Positions 16,624 to 25,536 of a DNA stretch of 64,000 bases are shown here, piece after piece. Source of the DNA: Streptomyces sp. HUAS ZL42. GTDB lineage: Bacteria; Actinomycetota; Actinomycetes; Streptomycetales; Streptomycetaceae. The position numbers were made by a program, and so were the translations under genes. The stretch spans positions 1,612,001-1,676,000 of the forward strand of contig NZ_CP160403.1 in the NCBI RefSeq assembly GCF_040782645.1, given 5' to 3'. The stretch's first letter is position 1. Each line of letters starts with the position of its first letter. The notes under the pieces were generated by a model, which searched no databases, was not told the origin of the DNA, and was given only the letters and a program-made list of their open reading frames with translations.

Positions 16624-18452
16624 CGCCGCTCTCCCCTCTCGGGGCCCTGATACCGGAAGACAACGGCATCCTCGTTGCGGTAGACGGGCACGAAACCCGA
16701 ATCCGTCGACAGGGCGGACTCCAGGCGCCGCGGGGTGTCGGCGGGCAGCACCCCTCTGAAGTAACAATCGGCGGCCTGTGCACGGCTCAGGACGACGTAG
16801 GCGGGCCGCTGCGCGGTGGCCCCCTCGAGGAACGGTGTCAGACCCGCGACCGGCTCTCTCACCAGGCGCCGCCGGTCACTGATGGCCCACTCTTCCGCCT
16901 GCACCCAGAAGTACTGCTCGTAACGCGTGTACAACCCGGGCACGGCCGACGTGAGAGTGACGATCCTGGCCTCCGGAGGAGCGGTGGCCGTGACGAAGCG
17001 GACGGCGGCGACCTCGTCCTTCGTGAAGTAGTTCGCCGACTCCTTGCCGTAATAGCCGAAGACCAGTCCGCCGAGCAGAGCGACGAGCACCGGGTATACG
17101 GCGACGGCACGCAGACCAGGCTTCCCGCCCCGCTCGAAGAGCAGCGACGCGATCAGGAAGGCGGCCGCGGGCAGTGCGAACAGATACGCACGGAAGATCA
17201 TCTCTCCGCCGTAGGCGTTCGCCCCCAGTACCGGCAACGGGGACAGCGCCAAGAGCGGAAGCCCGGTCCGGCGGACTTCGGGCCGCACCAGGAGAGCCAG
17301 GACCGCCAGCAGGAGGACGGCGGCCGACAGGCCCCTGTCGACCCAGGACACCACCACCTGCCCCGGTGCCGCGGTGCCCAGCGTGGCCAGCCCCGAGACG
17401 ATGTTCGCGTCCGTCCGCGTCAGCGAGCCCACGAAGTCGCCCAGGTGGGCCGCCATGTAGGACCGTGCGACGGTGACGTTCCAGACCGCGGTCAACAGCA
17501 CCGCGCAGCCCAGAACCGGCAGCACCACCCGCCGGTTGCGTCGCGGCAGCGACAGCGCCACCAGTGCACTGATCAGCATGAGCGGTGTCAGCGGGTGCGA
17601 GGAGACGATGACGGCTTCGATCAGCACCACCGGCGCCAGCGTGCCGAGGGGCAGGCGACCGGGGCGGGGGGTGCCCGGCCGACGCAGTGCCGAGTCGGGA
17701 AGCTGCCCCATGACCAGGGCGATCACCGTCACGAAGAGCAGGAACGCGAAGGCCTGGGGTGCGAAATAGTCCTGTCCGACCCATGAACACGAGTAGAAGA
17801 TCCACGCTCCGCCCCAGACCAGCCGGCGATCCCGCGTCACCGACCGGTAGAGCAGCAGCAACGGGGCGAGCAGCAGGGCGTTGAAGACCGGCGGCGCCCA
17901 GGCCGCGTAACCCAGCGCCGGGTCGAGGCCTGTCGACTTCAGGAAGAACGCATTGAGCTCGAAGAAGCCCGGCCACTGGTTGTAGAGGGAGAGCTGCCCC
18001 GCGCCCGGCACGTCGCCGTCATGGCGGATCATGGCGTCGACGACCGCGACGTGCTTCCACGCCCAGCTGTAGCGCAGTGTGGGGTAGAGCAGGGTGGGAG
18101 ACGCGTGGACGACCGCGATCAGCCCCAGCACGTAGGCCGCGAACCAGCCGTGGCCGGTACGCCGGTCGGCCATCGCCAGACAGAAGCCGAAGGCGAGCAG
18201 GCCGAGGGCGACCCAGAAGAGGACCGGCAGCACCTGCAGCAGACCGAAGTCGCGCATCCCGCGCAGTTCCACGTGCCGCAGGGAGAGCAGCCACAGGGCG
18301 AGCGCCGTGGGAAGGAGGGCGCGCACCGCCCACTGCAGTGAGCCACCGCGCCGTACGCGACGCCGGTCGACCAGGACCGTGCCGGGCCGCCGTGCCACGC
18401 CGCTCGTGAGGGACTGCGCGCGTCCGCCCGTCAGCGCCCGGCGCTCGTCCAT
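16620..18452 (-). CDS. Multi-spanning GT-C like membrane protein
   Basis: The 610-aa product has about 12 to 14 membrane helices over its first 450 residues and a soluble C-terminal domain of about 120 residues. Between early helices lies a loop with YNQWPGFFELNAF, and a conserved-looking WVGQDYFAPQAFAFLLF follows, as in some actinobacterial GT-C glycosyltransferases. It could use a polyprenyl-phosphate sugar made by the DPM1-like enzyme, or act as a polymerase. I place the start at ATG 18452, though its ribosome site is weak and an in-frame GTG 12 codons upstream follows GGGAG. It is the first gene of the locus A chain. Confidence 0.8.
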   Translation of the reverse strand: MDERRALTGGRAQSLTSGVARRPGTVLVDRRRVRRGGSLQWAVRALLPTALALWLLSLRHVELRGMRDFGLLQVLPVLFWVALGLLAFGFCLAMADRRTGHGWFAAYVLGLIAVVHASPTLLYPTLRYSWAWKHVAVVDAMIRHDGDVPGAGQLSLYNQWPGFFELNAFFLKSTGLDPALGYAAWAPPVFNALLLAPLLLLYRSVTRDRRLVWGGAWIFYSCSWVGQDYFAPQAFAFLLFVTVIALVMGQLPDSALRRPGTPRPGRLPLGTLAPVVLIEAVIVSSHPLTPLMLISALVALSLPRRNRRVVLPVLGCAVLLTAVWNVTVARSYMAAHLGDFVGSLTRTDANIVSGLATLGTAAPGQVVVSWVDRGLSAAVLLLAVLALLVRPEVRRTGLPLLALSPLPVLGANAYGGEMIFRAYLFALPAAAFLIASLLFERGGKPGLRAVAVYPVLVALLGGLVFGYYGKESANYFTKDEVAAVRFVTATAPPEARIVTLTSAVPGLYTRYEQYFWVQAEEWAISDRRRLVREPVAGLTPFLEGATAQRPAYVVLSRAQAADCYFRGVLPADTPRRLESALSTDSGFVPVYRNEDAVVFRYQGPERGERR

Positions 18453-18633
18453 GAGCTCGTGCCGGGGTTGATGCGTCCCATGCCCCACCTCCCGGTTGCG
18501 GCCCGCCAGGCACGTCCGCGGCCGATATGGACGAGATTGGGCAAAATTCCCAATCGCCACATTAATGTCGTTTGCTGTATGTGGCAGTACCCGACGGCCG
18601 ACCAGGCGGGGTGAGCGGCGTACAAGGCCTCCG

Positions 18634-18679
18634 GAAAAAGATCGAGGGCCTTGTCTCACATGACGTGATCCAAGGCCCT
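18634..18679 (-). terminator. Rho-independent terminator of tRNA-Pro
   Basis: AGGGCCTTG (18645-18653) pairs with CAAGGCCCT (18671-18679), and an inner TCAC/GTGA stem closes the loop. Read on the minus strand, the stem is followed by ATCTTTTT (18634-18641). It lies 27 bp past the 3' end of the tRNA gene and shields the GT-C like gene from read-through. Confidence 0.85.
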
Positions 18680-18706
18680 GACCTGGGCAAAGAACCCAAC
18701 AAAATG

Positions 18707-18780
<74 letters not shown>

Positions 18781-18822
18781 GTGCGTCGCACGCGGTGAAC
18801 CGCGTGAACACGCAGGCCAACA

Positions 18823-20256
18823 CTACCGTACGCGTACGGGTGCTTCCGCCGGGCTGCCGACGGAGCGGGGCGGGCCGGTGCGGCGGGCGGTTCGCCGGCC
18901 CGGGACCAGCAGGGCGGCCAGGGTCGCGGCCAGGCAGAGCAGCGCCAGCAGGGTGAAGCCGTGGGTGTAGCCGGAGTCGTACGGCAGCCCGGACGGCTGG
19001 AGACTGCCGGTGACCAGGACGCTGGTGACCGCGGCGCCGACGGAGCCGCCGATGGTGCGGATGTTGGCGTTCATCCCGGTCGCCGCGCCGGTCTGCTCGG
19101 CCGGGACGCTGCCGACGACCAGGTTGGCCATCGAGGCGAAGGCGAGACCGATTCCGAAGCCGAACACGCCCGCCACGAAGGCGATCTGCCACTGTTCGTC
19201 GTGCCGGAGGGCGAGGAAGCCACAGGCGAAGGCGCCCAGCGCCGCACCGGCCGTGAGCAGGGCCTTGGCTCCGAGGACGGGCTCGAGGCGGCCGCCGAGC
19301 ACGCCGGAGAAGAACATCGCGACCAGCATCGGCAGCATGAGGAGACCGGACGCGGTGACACTCGCCCCGAAGCCGTACCCCGCGGAGCTCGGGGTCTGGA
19401 CGAAGCCGGGCAGGAAGGACCAGATCGAGTACATGCCCGCCCCGAACAGCAGCGCGGCGAGGTTGGTGGTCCACACGGCGGGCAGCCGCATGACGCGCAG
19501 GTCGATCAGCGGGGTGCGGGAGCGGCCCTCGGCGAACAGCCACACCGCGAACAGGAGCACGGCGGCGGCGAACAGACCGATGACCTTCATGGAGCCCCAA
19601 CCCCATGCGCTCGCCTGGGTGAGCGGCAGCAGCAGGGCCACGAGCCACGCCGACAGCAGCACGGCACCGGTCCAATTGACCCGCCCCTCGGCCCTGTTGG
19701 GCGACTCGGGCACATAACGCACGGCGATGAGCGTGGTCGCGGCGACGACGGCGACAGGGATCCAGAACAGCCAGCGGTAGTCGAGCGCGGACACGATCGG
19801 ACCCGCGGCGACGATGCCGACGCCGCCGCCCGCGGCGATGACGGCGGACAGGTTGCTGATGCTGCCGCTCACCTCGGCCGGCGCGAACTCGTCGCGGATG
19901 ATGCCGAAGGAGAGCGGGAACAGGGCGCCTCCGACGCCCTGGACGATGCGGGCGACGATCAGTACGCCGATGTTCGGCGCGAGAGCGGCGAGCAGACAGC
20001 CCGCCAGTACGACCACGAGGACGGCGACGAGGGTGCGCTTCTTGCCGATCAGGTCGCCGACGCGGCCGAGGATCGGTGTGAAGACCGAGGCGGACAGCAG
20101 ATAGGCCGTCATCACCCAGGTCGCGGTGGACTGCGAGGTGTGCATGGCGTGCTGGACGGTCGGCAGGGCCGGCGCGATCAGCGACTGCAGCATGGCGAAC
20201 ACGCCGGCACCGGTCGCGAGGACCGCGAAGGTGAGACGGGTGGACTTGCGGGGCAT
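18823..20256 (-). CDS. MFS efflux transporter, EmrB/QacA type
   Basis: The 477-aa product is an inner-membrane drug exporter with about 14 helices. It has motif A (GRVGDLIGKKRT) after helix 2 and GGGVGIVAAGPIVSALDYRW in place of motif C. A GGAGAG site precedes ATG 20256. It is divergent from a TetR gene at 20439, with two palindromes between them, the usual layout for a repressor that releases its exporter when a toxic ligand binds. The substrate is unknown. Confidence 0.88.
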   Translation of the reverse strand: MPRKSTRLTFAVLATGAGVFAMLQSLIAPALPTVQHAMHTSQSTATWVMTAYLLSASVFTPILGRVGDLIGKKRTLVAVLVVVLAGCLLAALAPNIGVLIVARIVQGVGGALFPLSFGIIRDEFAPAEVSGSISNLSAVIAAGGGVGIVAAGPIVSALDYRWLFWIPVAVVAATTLIAVRYVPESPNRAEGRVNWTGAVLLSAWLVALLLPLTQASAWGWGSMKVIGLFAAAVLLFAVWLFAEGRSRTPLIDLRVMRLPAVWTTNLAALLFGAGMYSIWSFLPGFVQTPSSAGYGFGASVTASGLLMLPMLVAMFFSGVLGGRLEPVLGAKALLTAGAALGAFACGFLALRHDEQWQIAFVAGVFGFGIGLAFASMANLVVGSVPAEQTGAATGMNANIRTIGGSVGAAVTSVLVTGSLQPSGLPYDSGYTHGFTLLALLCLAATLAALLVPGRRTARRTGPPRSVGSPAEAPVRVR

Positions 20257-20367
20257 GAAGAGCCTCTCCGAATCCGAGCAGGGCGCGGCCGAGGAGATCC
20301 GGGGTCGCGGAGGAGGGGGGATCGTGCGGGCGCGCGCCTCCATGGCGAGCGCACCCCGCACTGCTAA

Positions 20368-20387
20368 AGTGGAGGTACCCCTCCACT
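20368..20387. promoter_or_regulatory. Palindromic operator candidate 1 for the TetR gene
   Basis: AGTGGAGG, a TACC spacer and CCTCCACT form a perfect inverted repeat with 8-bp arms. It lies in the divergent region between the MFS and TetR genes, where a TetR dimer would repress both. Confidence 0.7.
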
Positions 20388-20391
20388 GTAA

Positions 20392-20407
20392 CGGAGGGAA
20401 CCCTCCG
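20392..20407. promoter_or_regulatory. Palindromic operator candidate 2 for the TetR gene
   Basis: CGGAGGG, AA and CCCTCCG form a second perfect inverted repeat 4 bp after the first. Both share a GGAGG/CCTCC core, which suggests two sites for one regulator, possibly bound by two dimers. Confidence 0.6.
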
Positions 20408-20438
20408 GTTCAACCCCGTGCGCCCCCAGGAGGCAGCA

Positions 20439-21017
20439 GTGACGGCTCGGCCGTTCCCCGTCAGCGAGATCGTCGCGGCCCAGCGCCCGCACCGTAAGGA
20501 CGCCGCGCGCAACTACGACGCCCTGCTGTCCGCCGCCAGGGAGGCCTTCGCGGAGAACGGCGCGGAGGCGTCCTTGGAGGACATCGCCCGCCGCGCGGGC
20601 GTGGGCATCGGCACCCTCTACCGCAACTTCCCGACCCGCCGGGCCCTCTTCGAGAGCGTCTACGCGGACGAGGTCAACGCCCTGTGCGGGGTAGCCGTCG
20701 AGGTCGCCGACCGCGAGCCCTGGGAGGCCCTGACGGCCTGGCTCGACCGTTTCGCGGACTACATGGTGACCAAGCGGGCCGTACGCCAGGCGCTGGAGGA
20801 CGAGTCGGAGGTCTTCCAGGCCTGCCGCGACTCGATGTACTCGGCGGGCGGCCCGCTGTTCGAGCGCGCCCAGGAGGCCGGCGCGGCCCGCAAGGACATG
20901 GACTTCGGTGATCTGCTGCGTCTGGTGGCCGGTGTCACGGGGACCGCCTTCGCCGACGACGCGCAGCGCGACCGCATCCTGAGCATCGCCCTGGACGGCG
21001 TCCGCGCCGCGCGCTGA
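20439..21017 (+). CDS. TetR-family repressor
   Basis: The 192-aa product has a typical N-terminal TetR helix-turn-helix (residues about 18-62: ARNYDALLSAAREAFAENG, then VGIGTLYRNFPTRRALFESV) and a helical C-terminal ligand domain. GTG 20439 has a perfect AGGAGG 5 nt upstream, so it is preferred to GTG 20418. It is divergent from the MFS exporter and most likely represses it through the two palindromes in between, including its own promoter. Confidence 0.9.
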   Translation: MTARPFPVSEIVAAQRPHRKDAARNYDALLSAAREAFAENGAEASLEDIARRAGVGIGTLYRNFPTRRALFESVYADEVNALCGVAVEVADREPWEALTAWLDRFADYMVTKRAVRQALEDESEVFQACRDSMYSAGGPLFERAQEAGAARKDMDFGDLLRLVAGVTGTAFADDAQRDRILSIALDGVRAAR

Positions 21018-21185
21018 GGGGTCGGTCAGCCCGCGAGCGGGTGGTTCGGGGCAAGGCGGCCCGTGATCCGCTCGACGACCGTCCGGGCGGTGCTGCCACC
21101 GCGGGCCTTCGGGCCCACGGTCGTCGACCACGCGATGCTCAGGCACTGGTGCGGCTCGTACGCCATCAGCGACGTCCCCCTGTGC

Positions 21186-23057
21186 TCACCCGAGACTGCG
21201 GTCGAGGTTGTAGGCGGCGCTGATCATCGCCAGGTGGGTGAAGGCCTGCGGGAAGTTGCCGAGTTGCTCGCCCGTGGGACCGATCTCCTCCGAGTACAGC
21301 CCGACGTGGTTGGCGTAGGTGAGCATCTTCTCGAAGGCCAGCCGCGCCTCGTCGAGCCGACCGGCCCGGGCCAGCGCCTCGACCCACCAGAACGAGCACA
21401 TCGAGAACGTCGCTTCCCGGCCGGCGAGCCCGTCGGGCGACGCTTCCGCGTTGTAGCGGTAGACGAGGCTGTCGGAGACCAGCTCCGCGGTGATGGCGTC
21501 GAGCGTGGAGATCCACCGCGGATCGGTGGGCGCGACGAACTTGCACAGCGGCATGAGCAACAGCGAGGCGTCGAGCACATCGGTGTCGTAGTGCTGAACG
21601 AACGCACGGCGGGCCGGATTCCAGCCGCGCTCCATGATCTGGTGGTAGATGCTGTCCCGGACCGCCATCCAGCGAGGCAGGTCGGCGGGCAGGCCGCGCT
21701 GGCGGGCGATCCGGATCGCGCGCTCGACCGCGACCCAGCTCATCAGCCGGGAGTACGTGAAGTCACGGCGGCCGCCGCGCGTCTCCCAGATCCCCTCGTC
21801 GGGCTGGTCCCAGTGGTCCATCAGCCACTCGAGATTGCGCGTGAGCTCCATCCAGCCGTCGTGGTAGAGGGGCAGCCCGTACTTGTTGCTCAGGTAGACG
21901 GAGTCCATCAGCTCGCCGTAGATGTCGAGCTGCAGCTGGGTCGCCGCCTCGTTGCCGATCCGTACCGGTGCCGAGCCCATGTAGCCCTCGAGGTGGGAGA
22001 GGTTCTCCTCGGGCAGGTCTGCGCGCCCGTCGATGCCGTACATGATCTGCAAGGGGCCCGACTCGCCGTAGTCGGCCGCGTGGCGGAATCGCTCCTGCAG
22101 CCACTCCATGAACGCGCCGGCCTCGTCGGTGAACCCGAGTCTGAGCAGCGCGTAGAGCGAGAAGGCGGCGTCACGCATCCACGTGTAGCGGTAGTCCCAG
22201 TTGCGTGCGCCGCCGAGTTCCTCCGGCAGGCTGGTGGTGGGGGCGGCCACGATCGCGCCGGTGGGGGCGTACGTGAGCAGTTTGAGGGTGAGCGCCGAGC
22301 GATGCACCGGCTCGCGCCAACGGCCGCTGTAGCGCGAGCGGCGCAGCCAACTCCGCCAGAACGCCACGGTGGCGTCGAACTCGGCGGCGATACCGTCGTC
22401 GGAGTACGGCACGTGCGGGTCGCCGGGCTGAACGCGGTCGAGCACGAAGGTGGCCGTCTCCCCGGCCCGGAGGGCGACCTGGGCACGGACGTCGCCGTCC
22501 ACGATCCCGAGCGGGCAGTTCGTCGAGAGGGCGAGTTGCAGCTCGGGAGAGCGGAACAGCGCGCCGTACGGGGTCGATTCCACCTCGTGGCGGGCCCGCG
22601 CATAGTCGAAACGCGGGGCGACGTCGACGACGAAGCGCATCTGTCCGCGCACGGCGAGGACCCGGCGGATCATGCGGTGGCGGTGCGCCGCCTCGCCGGT
22701 GCGCGGCGGGGGCATGAAGTCCTGCACCTCCCCCACCCCGTCGGGCATCAGGAAGCGCGTGATGAGGATGTTGGTGTCGGGGAGGTAGAGCTGCTTGGAG
22801 CTCCAGCCGTCGCAGTCGGGCGAGATACGGAACAGGCCCCCGCGGTCGGCGTCGAGGATCGCCGCGAACACGCTCGGCGAGTCGAAGTGCGGGCAGCAGT
22901 ACCAGTCGATCGTCCCGTCGGTGCCGACGAGCGCGACGGTGTGCAGGTCCCCGATGAGGCCGTGCTCGGCGATGGGCAGGTAGCGCGCCCGCGGTTCCTG
23001 CCGCGCTCCACCGGGCAGGGCCTCCTCCACTCGACCAGCAGGGCCGTCGCGCACCAT
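21186..23057 (-). CDS. Glycoside hydrolase family 15, trehalase/glucoamylase-like
   Basis: The 623-aa product is a bacterial GH15 enzyme with an N-terminal beta-sandwich ([20 protein letters not shown]) and an alpha/alpha barrel. [19 protein letters not shown] is the family signature. The general acid is expected in [11 protein letters not shown] and the general base in GLYSEEIGP, and both are present. Actinobacterial members often split trehalose; others act on alpha-glucans. No signal peptide is seen, so it is cytoplasmic. A GAGGAGG site lies before ATG 23057, 30 bp after the MDR gene on the same strand, so the two probably share a transcript. Confidence 0.88.
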   Translation of the reverse strand: MVRDGPAGRVEEALPGGARQEPRARYLPIAEHGLIGDLHTVALVGTDGTIDWYCCPHFDSPSVFAAILDADRGGLFRISPDCDGWSSKQLYLPDTNILITRFLMPDGVGEVQDFMPPPRTGEAAHRHRMIRRVLAVRGQMRFVVDVAPRFDYARARHEVESTPYGALFRSPELQLALSTNCPLGIVDGDVRAQVALRAGETATFVLDRVQPGDPHVPYSDDGIAAEFDATVAFWRSWLRRSRYSGRWREPVHRSALTLKLLTYAPTGAIVAAPTTSLPEELGGARNWDYRYTWMRDAAFSLYALLRLGFTDEAGAFMEWLQERFRHAADYGESGPLQIMYGIDGRADLPEENLSHLEGYMGSAPVRIGNEAATQLQLDIYGELMDSVYLSNKYGLPLYHDGWMELTRNLEWLMDHWDQPDEGIWETRGGRRDFTYSRLMSWVAVERAIRIARQRGLPADLPRWMAVRDSIYHQIMERGWNPARRAFVQHYDTDVLDASLLLMPLCKFVAPTDPRWISTLDAITAELVSDSLVYRYNAEASPDGLAGREATFSMCSFWWVEALARAGRLDEARLAFEKMLTYANHVGLYSEEIGPTGEQLGNFPQAFTHLAMISAAYNLDRSLG

Positions 23058-23087
23058 CGCGAGCGCCTCCTCGGCCTCGACCTCGGC

Positions 23088-24164
23088 CTATGGCACGAGC
23101 ACGAGCTTTCCCTTCGCCGCCGAGGTCTCGAGCAACTCGTGCGCGTGACGCGCCTCGGACAGCGGCAGGCGCTCGGCCACGACCGGGTGGATCCTGCCCT
23201 CACGGAGCAGGTCGAGCAGCGCGCTGAAGTCCTCGCGGAACCAACGCGGATCGCGGGGGCCGCCACCCACGGGAAGTGCCTCCTGGCCGCCGGCCACGGG
23301 CAGCACCTGGCGGTGGTGGTCGTGCAGTTTCTGGATCCGGTAGGCGAGCGCCTGTCGGCGGGGCGAGAGCAGACTCCAGAGCCATACGGTCCCGGTCGCC
23401 GCGTACCACTCCGCCCACCGCCGCCAGTTCTTGCGCCCGTGCTCGAGGGTGGCGTAGTGGCCGTAGACGACAAGCCGTCCGCCGGGCCGCAGCGCACGGA
23501 AGGAGCGGATCGACAGCGCACCGCCGAGCCCGTCGAGCACGACGTCCACGCCCATGCCGGGGAGTTCGCGCACCCGCTCCAGGAAGTCCTCGTGGCGGTA
23601 GTCGATCGCGATCGCGCCGAGCCGTTCGACCGCTTCCCGGTCGCGGGCCGATGCGGTCCCGTACATGTGCAGCCCCGCGGCCGCTCCGAGCTCGAGGACC
23701 GCGGTGCCCACCCTGCCGGCCGCACCGTGCACGAGCACCGTCTCACCGCGCTTCACCTTCGCCACACGGTGAAGAAGCTGGTAAGCCGTCATGTACGTGA
23801 AGACGAGGTTCAGAGCATCCGCCGGGTCGATGTCCGCGGGTACGTCGACCGCCTCCGCCTCCGGCACGCAGACGCGCTCCGCGTCGGCACCCCACACCGT
23901 CAGCGCACCGACACGGTCTCCTTCTTGCAGTCTCGAACACCCGGGGCCGAGCTCCTCGACGACGCCGACGAGCTCGTATCCGGGCGTGAACGGCGGCTTC
24001 GGTACGCCGAGATACGTCCCGGCGCGCAGCTGGGCATCGGTGAACGAAACGCCGGCGGCCAGCACCCTGACACATACCTCGCCCGGACCCGGCCGGGGAT
24101 CGTCGTCCTCCACGACCCTCAAGACCTCGGGACCGCCGAAATGATCAACGACAACGCGTTTCAT
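23088..24164 (-). CDS. Zinc-independent MDR oxidoreductase, quinone-oxidoreductase-like
   Basis: The 358-aa product belongs to the medium-chain dehydrogenase superfamily: an N-terminal GroES-like domain (PGYELVGVVEELGPGCSRLQEGDRV) and an NADPH-binding domain with VLVHGAAGRVGTAVLELG. The zinc-binding Cys cluster of alcohol dehydrogenases is absent, which fits NADPH:quinone reductases or enoyl reductases. The stop lies 30 bp before the GH15 gene. Nothing nearby points to a substrate. Confidence 0.85.
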   Translation of the reverse strand: MKRVVVDHFGGPEVLRVVEDDDPRPGPGEVCVRVLAAGVSFTDAQLRAGTYLGVPKPPFTPGYELVGVVEELGPGCSRLQEGDRVGALTVWGADAERVCVPEAEAVDVPADIDPADALNLVFTYMTAYQLLHRVAKVKRGETVLVHGAAGRVGTAVLELGAAAGLHMYGTASARDREAVERLGAIAIDYRHEDFLERVRELPGMGVDVVLDGLGGALSIRSFRALRPGGRLVVYGHYATLEHGRKNWRRWAEWYAATGTVWLWSLLSPRRQALAYRIQKLHDHHRQVLPVAGGQEALPVGGGPRDPRWFREDFSALLDLLREGRIHPVVAERLPLSEARHAHELLETSAAKGKLVLVP

Positions 24165-24327
24165 GTCTTCAGCCTAGGTCGGTGGCGCCGTCCTCGCATC
24201 TGATCGAGCGTGCGCCCCGGTCGGCACAAAACCGCGCTGAGCTGGGACGATACGGCGACCGCCGTCCCTCCCCGCCCCCGGTGGCCGGGGCGGCCCCCGG
24301 GGAGCCGCCCCGCGCAGGTCGTCCTCG

Positions 24328-24572
24328 TCAGTGTGCGGTGACCAGTTCCTCCTGCGCGCTGCTGCGGCCGGCCGGCCGGCTTCGTGCTGCGCAGTGCCGC
24401 GATGCCGATGAAGACCATCGACGACACGCCGGCCAGCGCGAAGGCGGTGAAGCCGCAGTCGCCGCGCTTCTTGCGGCCGATCCGGTCGGCGACCGTACCC
24501 GCGGTCAGGGCGCCGACGAGCATGCCCGACGGTGGCGTAGCTGCCGAGGTCGCCGGCCAGGTTTCGACGGGT
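24328..24572 (-). pseudogene. Remnant of an MFS aromatic-acid transporter
   Basis: Pieces of one MFS protein appear in different frames on the minus strand. First comes RRNLAGDLGSYATVG, then after a shift MLVGALTAGTVADRIGRKK (helix 2 and motif A). After a deletion of most of the protein comes FTAFALAGVSSMVFIGIAAL (a late helix), and after another shift the tail AQEELVTAH with stop at 24328. Over 300 residues are missing. It follows the dioxygenase gene directly, so the intact gene probably imported the aromatic substrate of this operon. Confidence 0.75.
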
Positions 24573-24585
24573 CGGGCATCAGCGG

Positions 24586-25536
24586 TCAGCCCACCGGCGG
24601 CGTGCCGTGCGTATGGAACGACTCGATGGTCTTCAGCCCCCAGGCCTGCCCCTTGGCCCGCTCCGCCTCGGTCCAGGTGATCAGCGGCCAGTCGGGCGCG
24701 AGCACCAGGCGCGTGAGCGGATTGCACAGCTCGATGCGGTTGCCGCCCGGCTCGTAGACGTACAGGAAGAACGTCTGCTGGATGGCGTGCTTGTGCGGGC
24801 CCGTCTCGATGAACACGCCGGTGTCGATGGCGAGGTCGGCGGCGCGCAGGATGTCCTCGCGGGTGTCCGTCGCGAAAGCGACGTGGTGCAGCCGGCCGGT
24901 GGAGCCGGTCCAGTCCGAGGTGTAGACGACGTCGTACGACTTGTTCGTGAACGTCAGCCAGCGGGCCGCGATCGTCCCGCCGTCGAGCCGGATCTGTTCC
25001 GTCGGCCGGGCGCCGAGCACATGCTGCTGGAACTCGGCGCTGGCGAGCACGTCGGCGGCGAGGAAGTTGATGTGGTCCAGGCGCCGTACGCCCACGCCCC
25101 GGTTGGGCTTGGCCTGCGGCTGGTTCTTCAGCGCCGGTTTCAGCTCGTCGGAGGCCCGGTAGTGCTCGCTCTCCCAGTACAGGGCGTGCTCGTGGCCGTC
25201 CGGGTCGGTGGTGACGTACAGCTTGCCGAGACCGGGCTCGTCCTCGACCCACTTTCCGGTGCCCCCTGCCTCCTCGACCGCCTTCACACGGCGCTGCAGG
25301 GCCTCCTCGCTGGAGGTGCGCAGGGCGAGCCGGCCGAGGCCGGGCTGCTCGCGGGCGGTGAGCACCAGGCTGTGGTGCTCGTAGTCGTCGAAGGTCCGCA
25401 GATAGACCGTGTCGCCGTGCTGCCCGTTGACGGTGAGCCCCAGGTAGTCGGTGAAGAAGCCGACGCTGGCGTCCAGGTCCGGGGTGAAGAGCTGGGCGTG
25501 CCCGATATGGGCGATGTCGCCGAGCGGCGGAGTCAT
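24586..25536 (-). CDS. VOC-family extradiol ring-cleavage dioxygenase
   Basis: The 316-aa product is a two-domain type I extradiol dioxygenase like catechol 2,3-dioxygenase. The iron ligands expected for the family are visible: His in RRLDHINFLAADV (about residue 153), His in GRLHHVAFATDT (about 217) and Glu in GGNRIELCNP (about 268). It would open a catechol-type ring beside the hydroxyls. Its ATG overlaps the stop of the GalD-like gene (25533-25536). The downstream enzymes handle 4-oxalomesaconate, so a gallate- or protocatechuate-like substrate is inferred. Confidence 0.87.
   Translation of the reverse strand: MTPPLGDIAHIGHAQLFTPDLDASVGFFTDYLGLTVNGQHGDTVYLRTFDDYEHHSLVLTAREQPGLGRLALRTSSEEALQRRVKAVEEAGGTGKWVEDEPGLGKLYVTTDPDGHEHALYWESEHYRASDELKPALKNQPQAKPNRGVGVRRLDHINFLAADVLASAEFQQHVLGARPTEQIRLDGGTIAARWLTFTNKSYDVVYTSDWTGSTGRLHHVAFATDTREDILRAADLAIDTGVFIETGPHKHAIQQTFFLYVYEPGGNRIELCNPLTRLVLAPDWPLITWTEAERAKGQAWGLKTIESFHTHGTPPVG

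Noticed and set aside
18574..18579. TACAGC on the minus strand upstream of the GT-C like gene, as a fourth copy of the polysaccharide motif
   Set aside because: Only six bases match, the rest diverges, and it lies over 100 nt from the start codon instead of 25-26.
20364..21146. Long open frame opposite the TetR gene
   Set aside because: It is a GC-rich shadow of the TetR gene with no ribosome site or recognisable motif.
21018..21185. Gap between TetR and GH15 genes
   Set aside because: I looked for a gene remnant or terminator; only a weak GC hairpin near the TetR end was seen, not enough to call.
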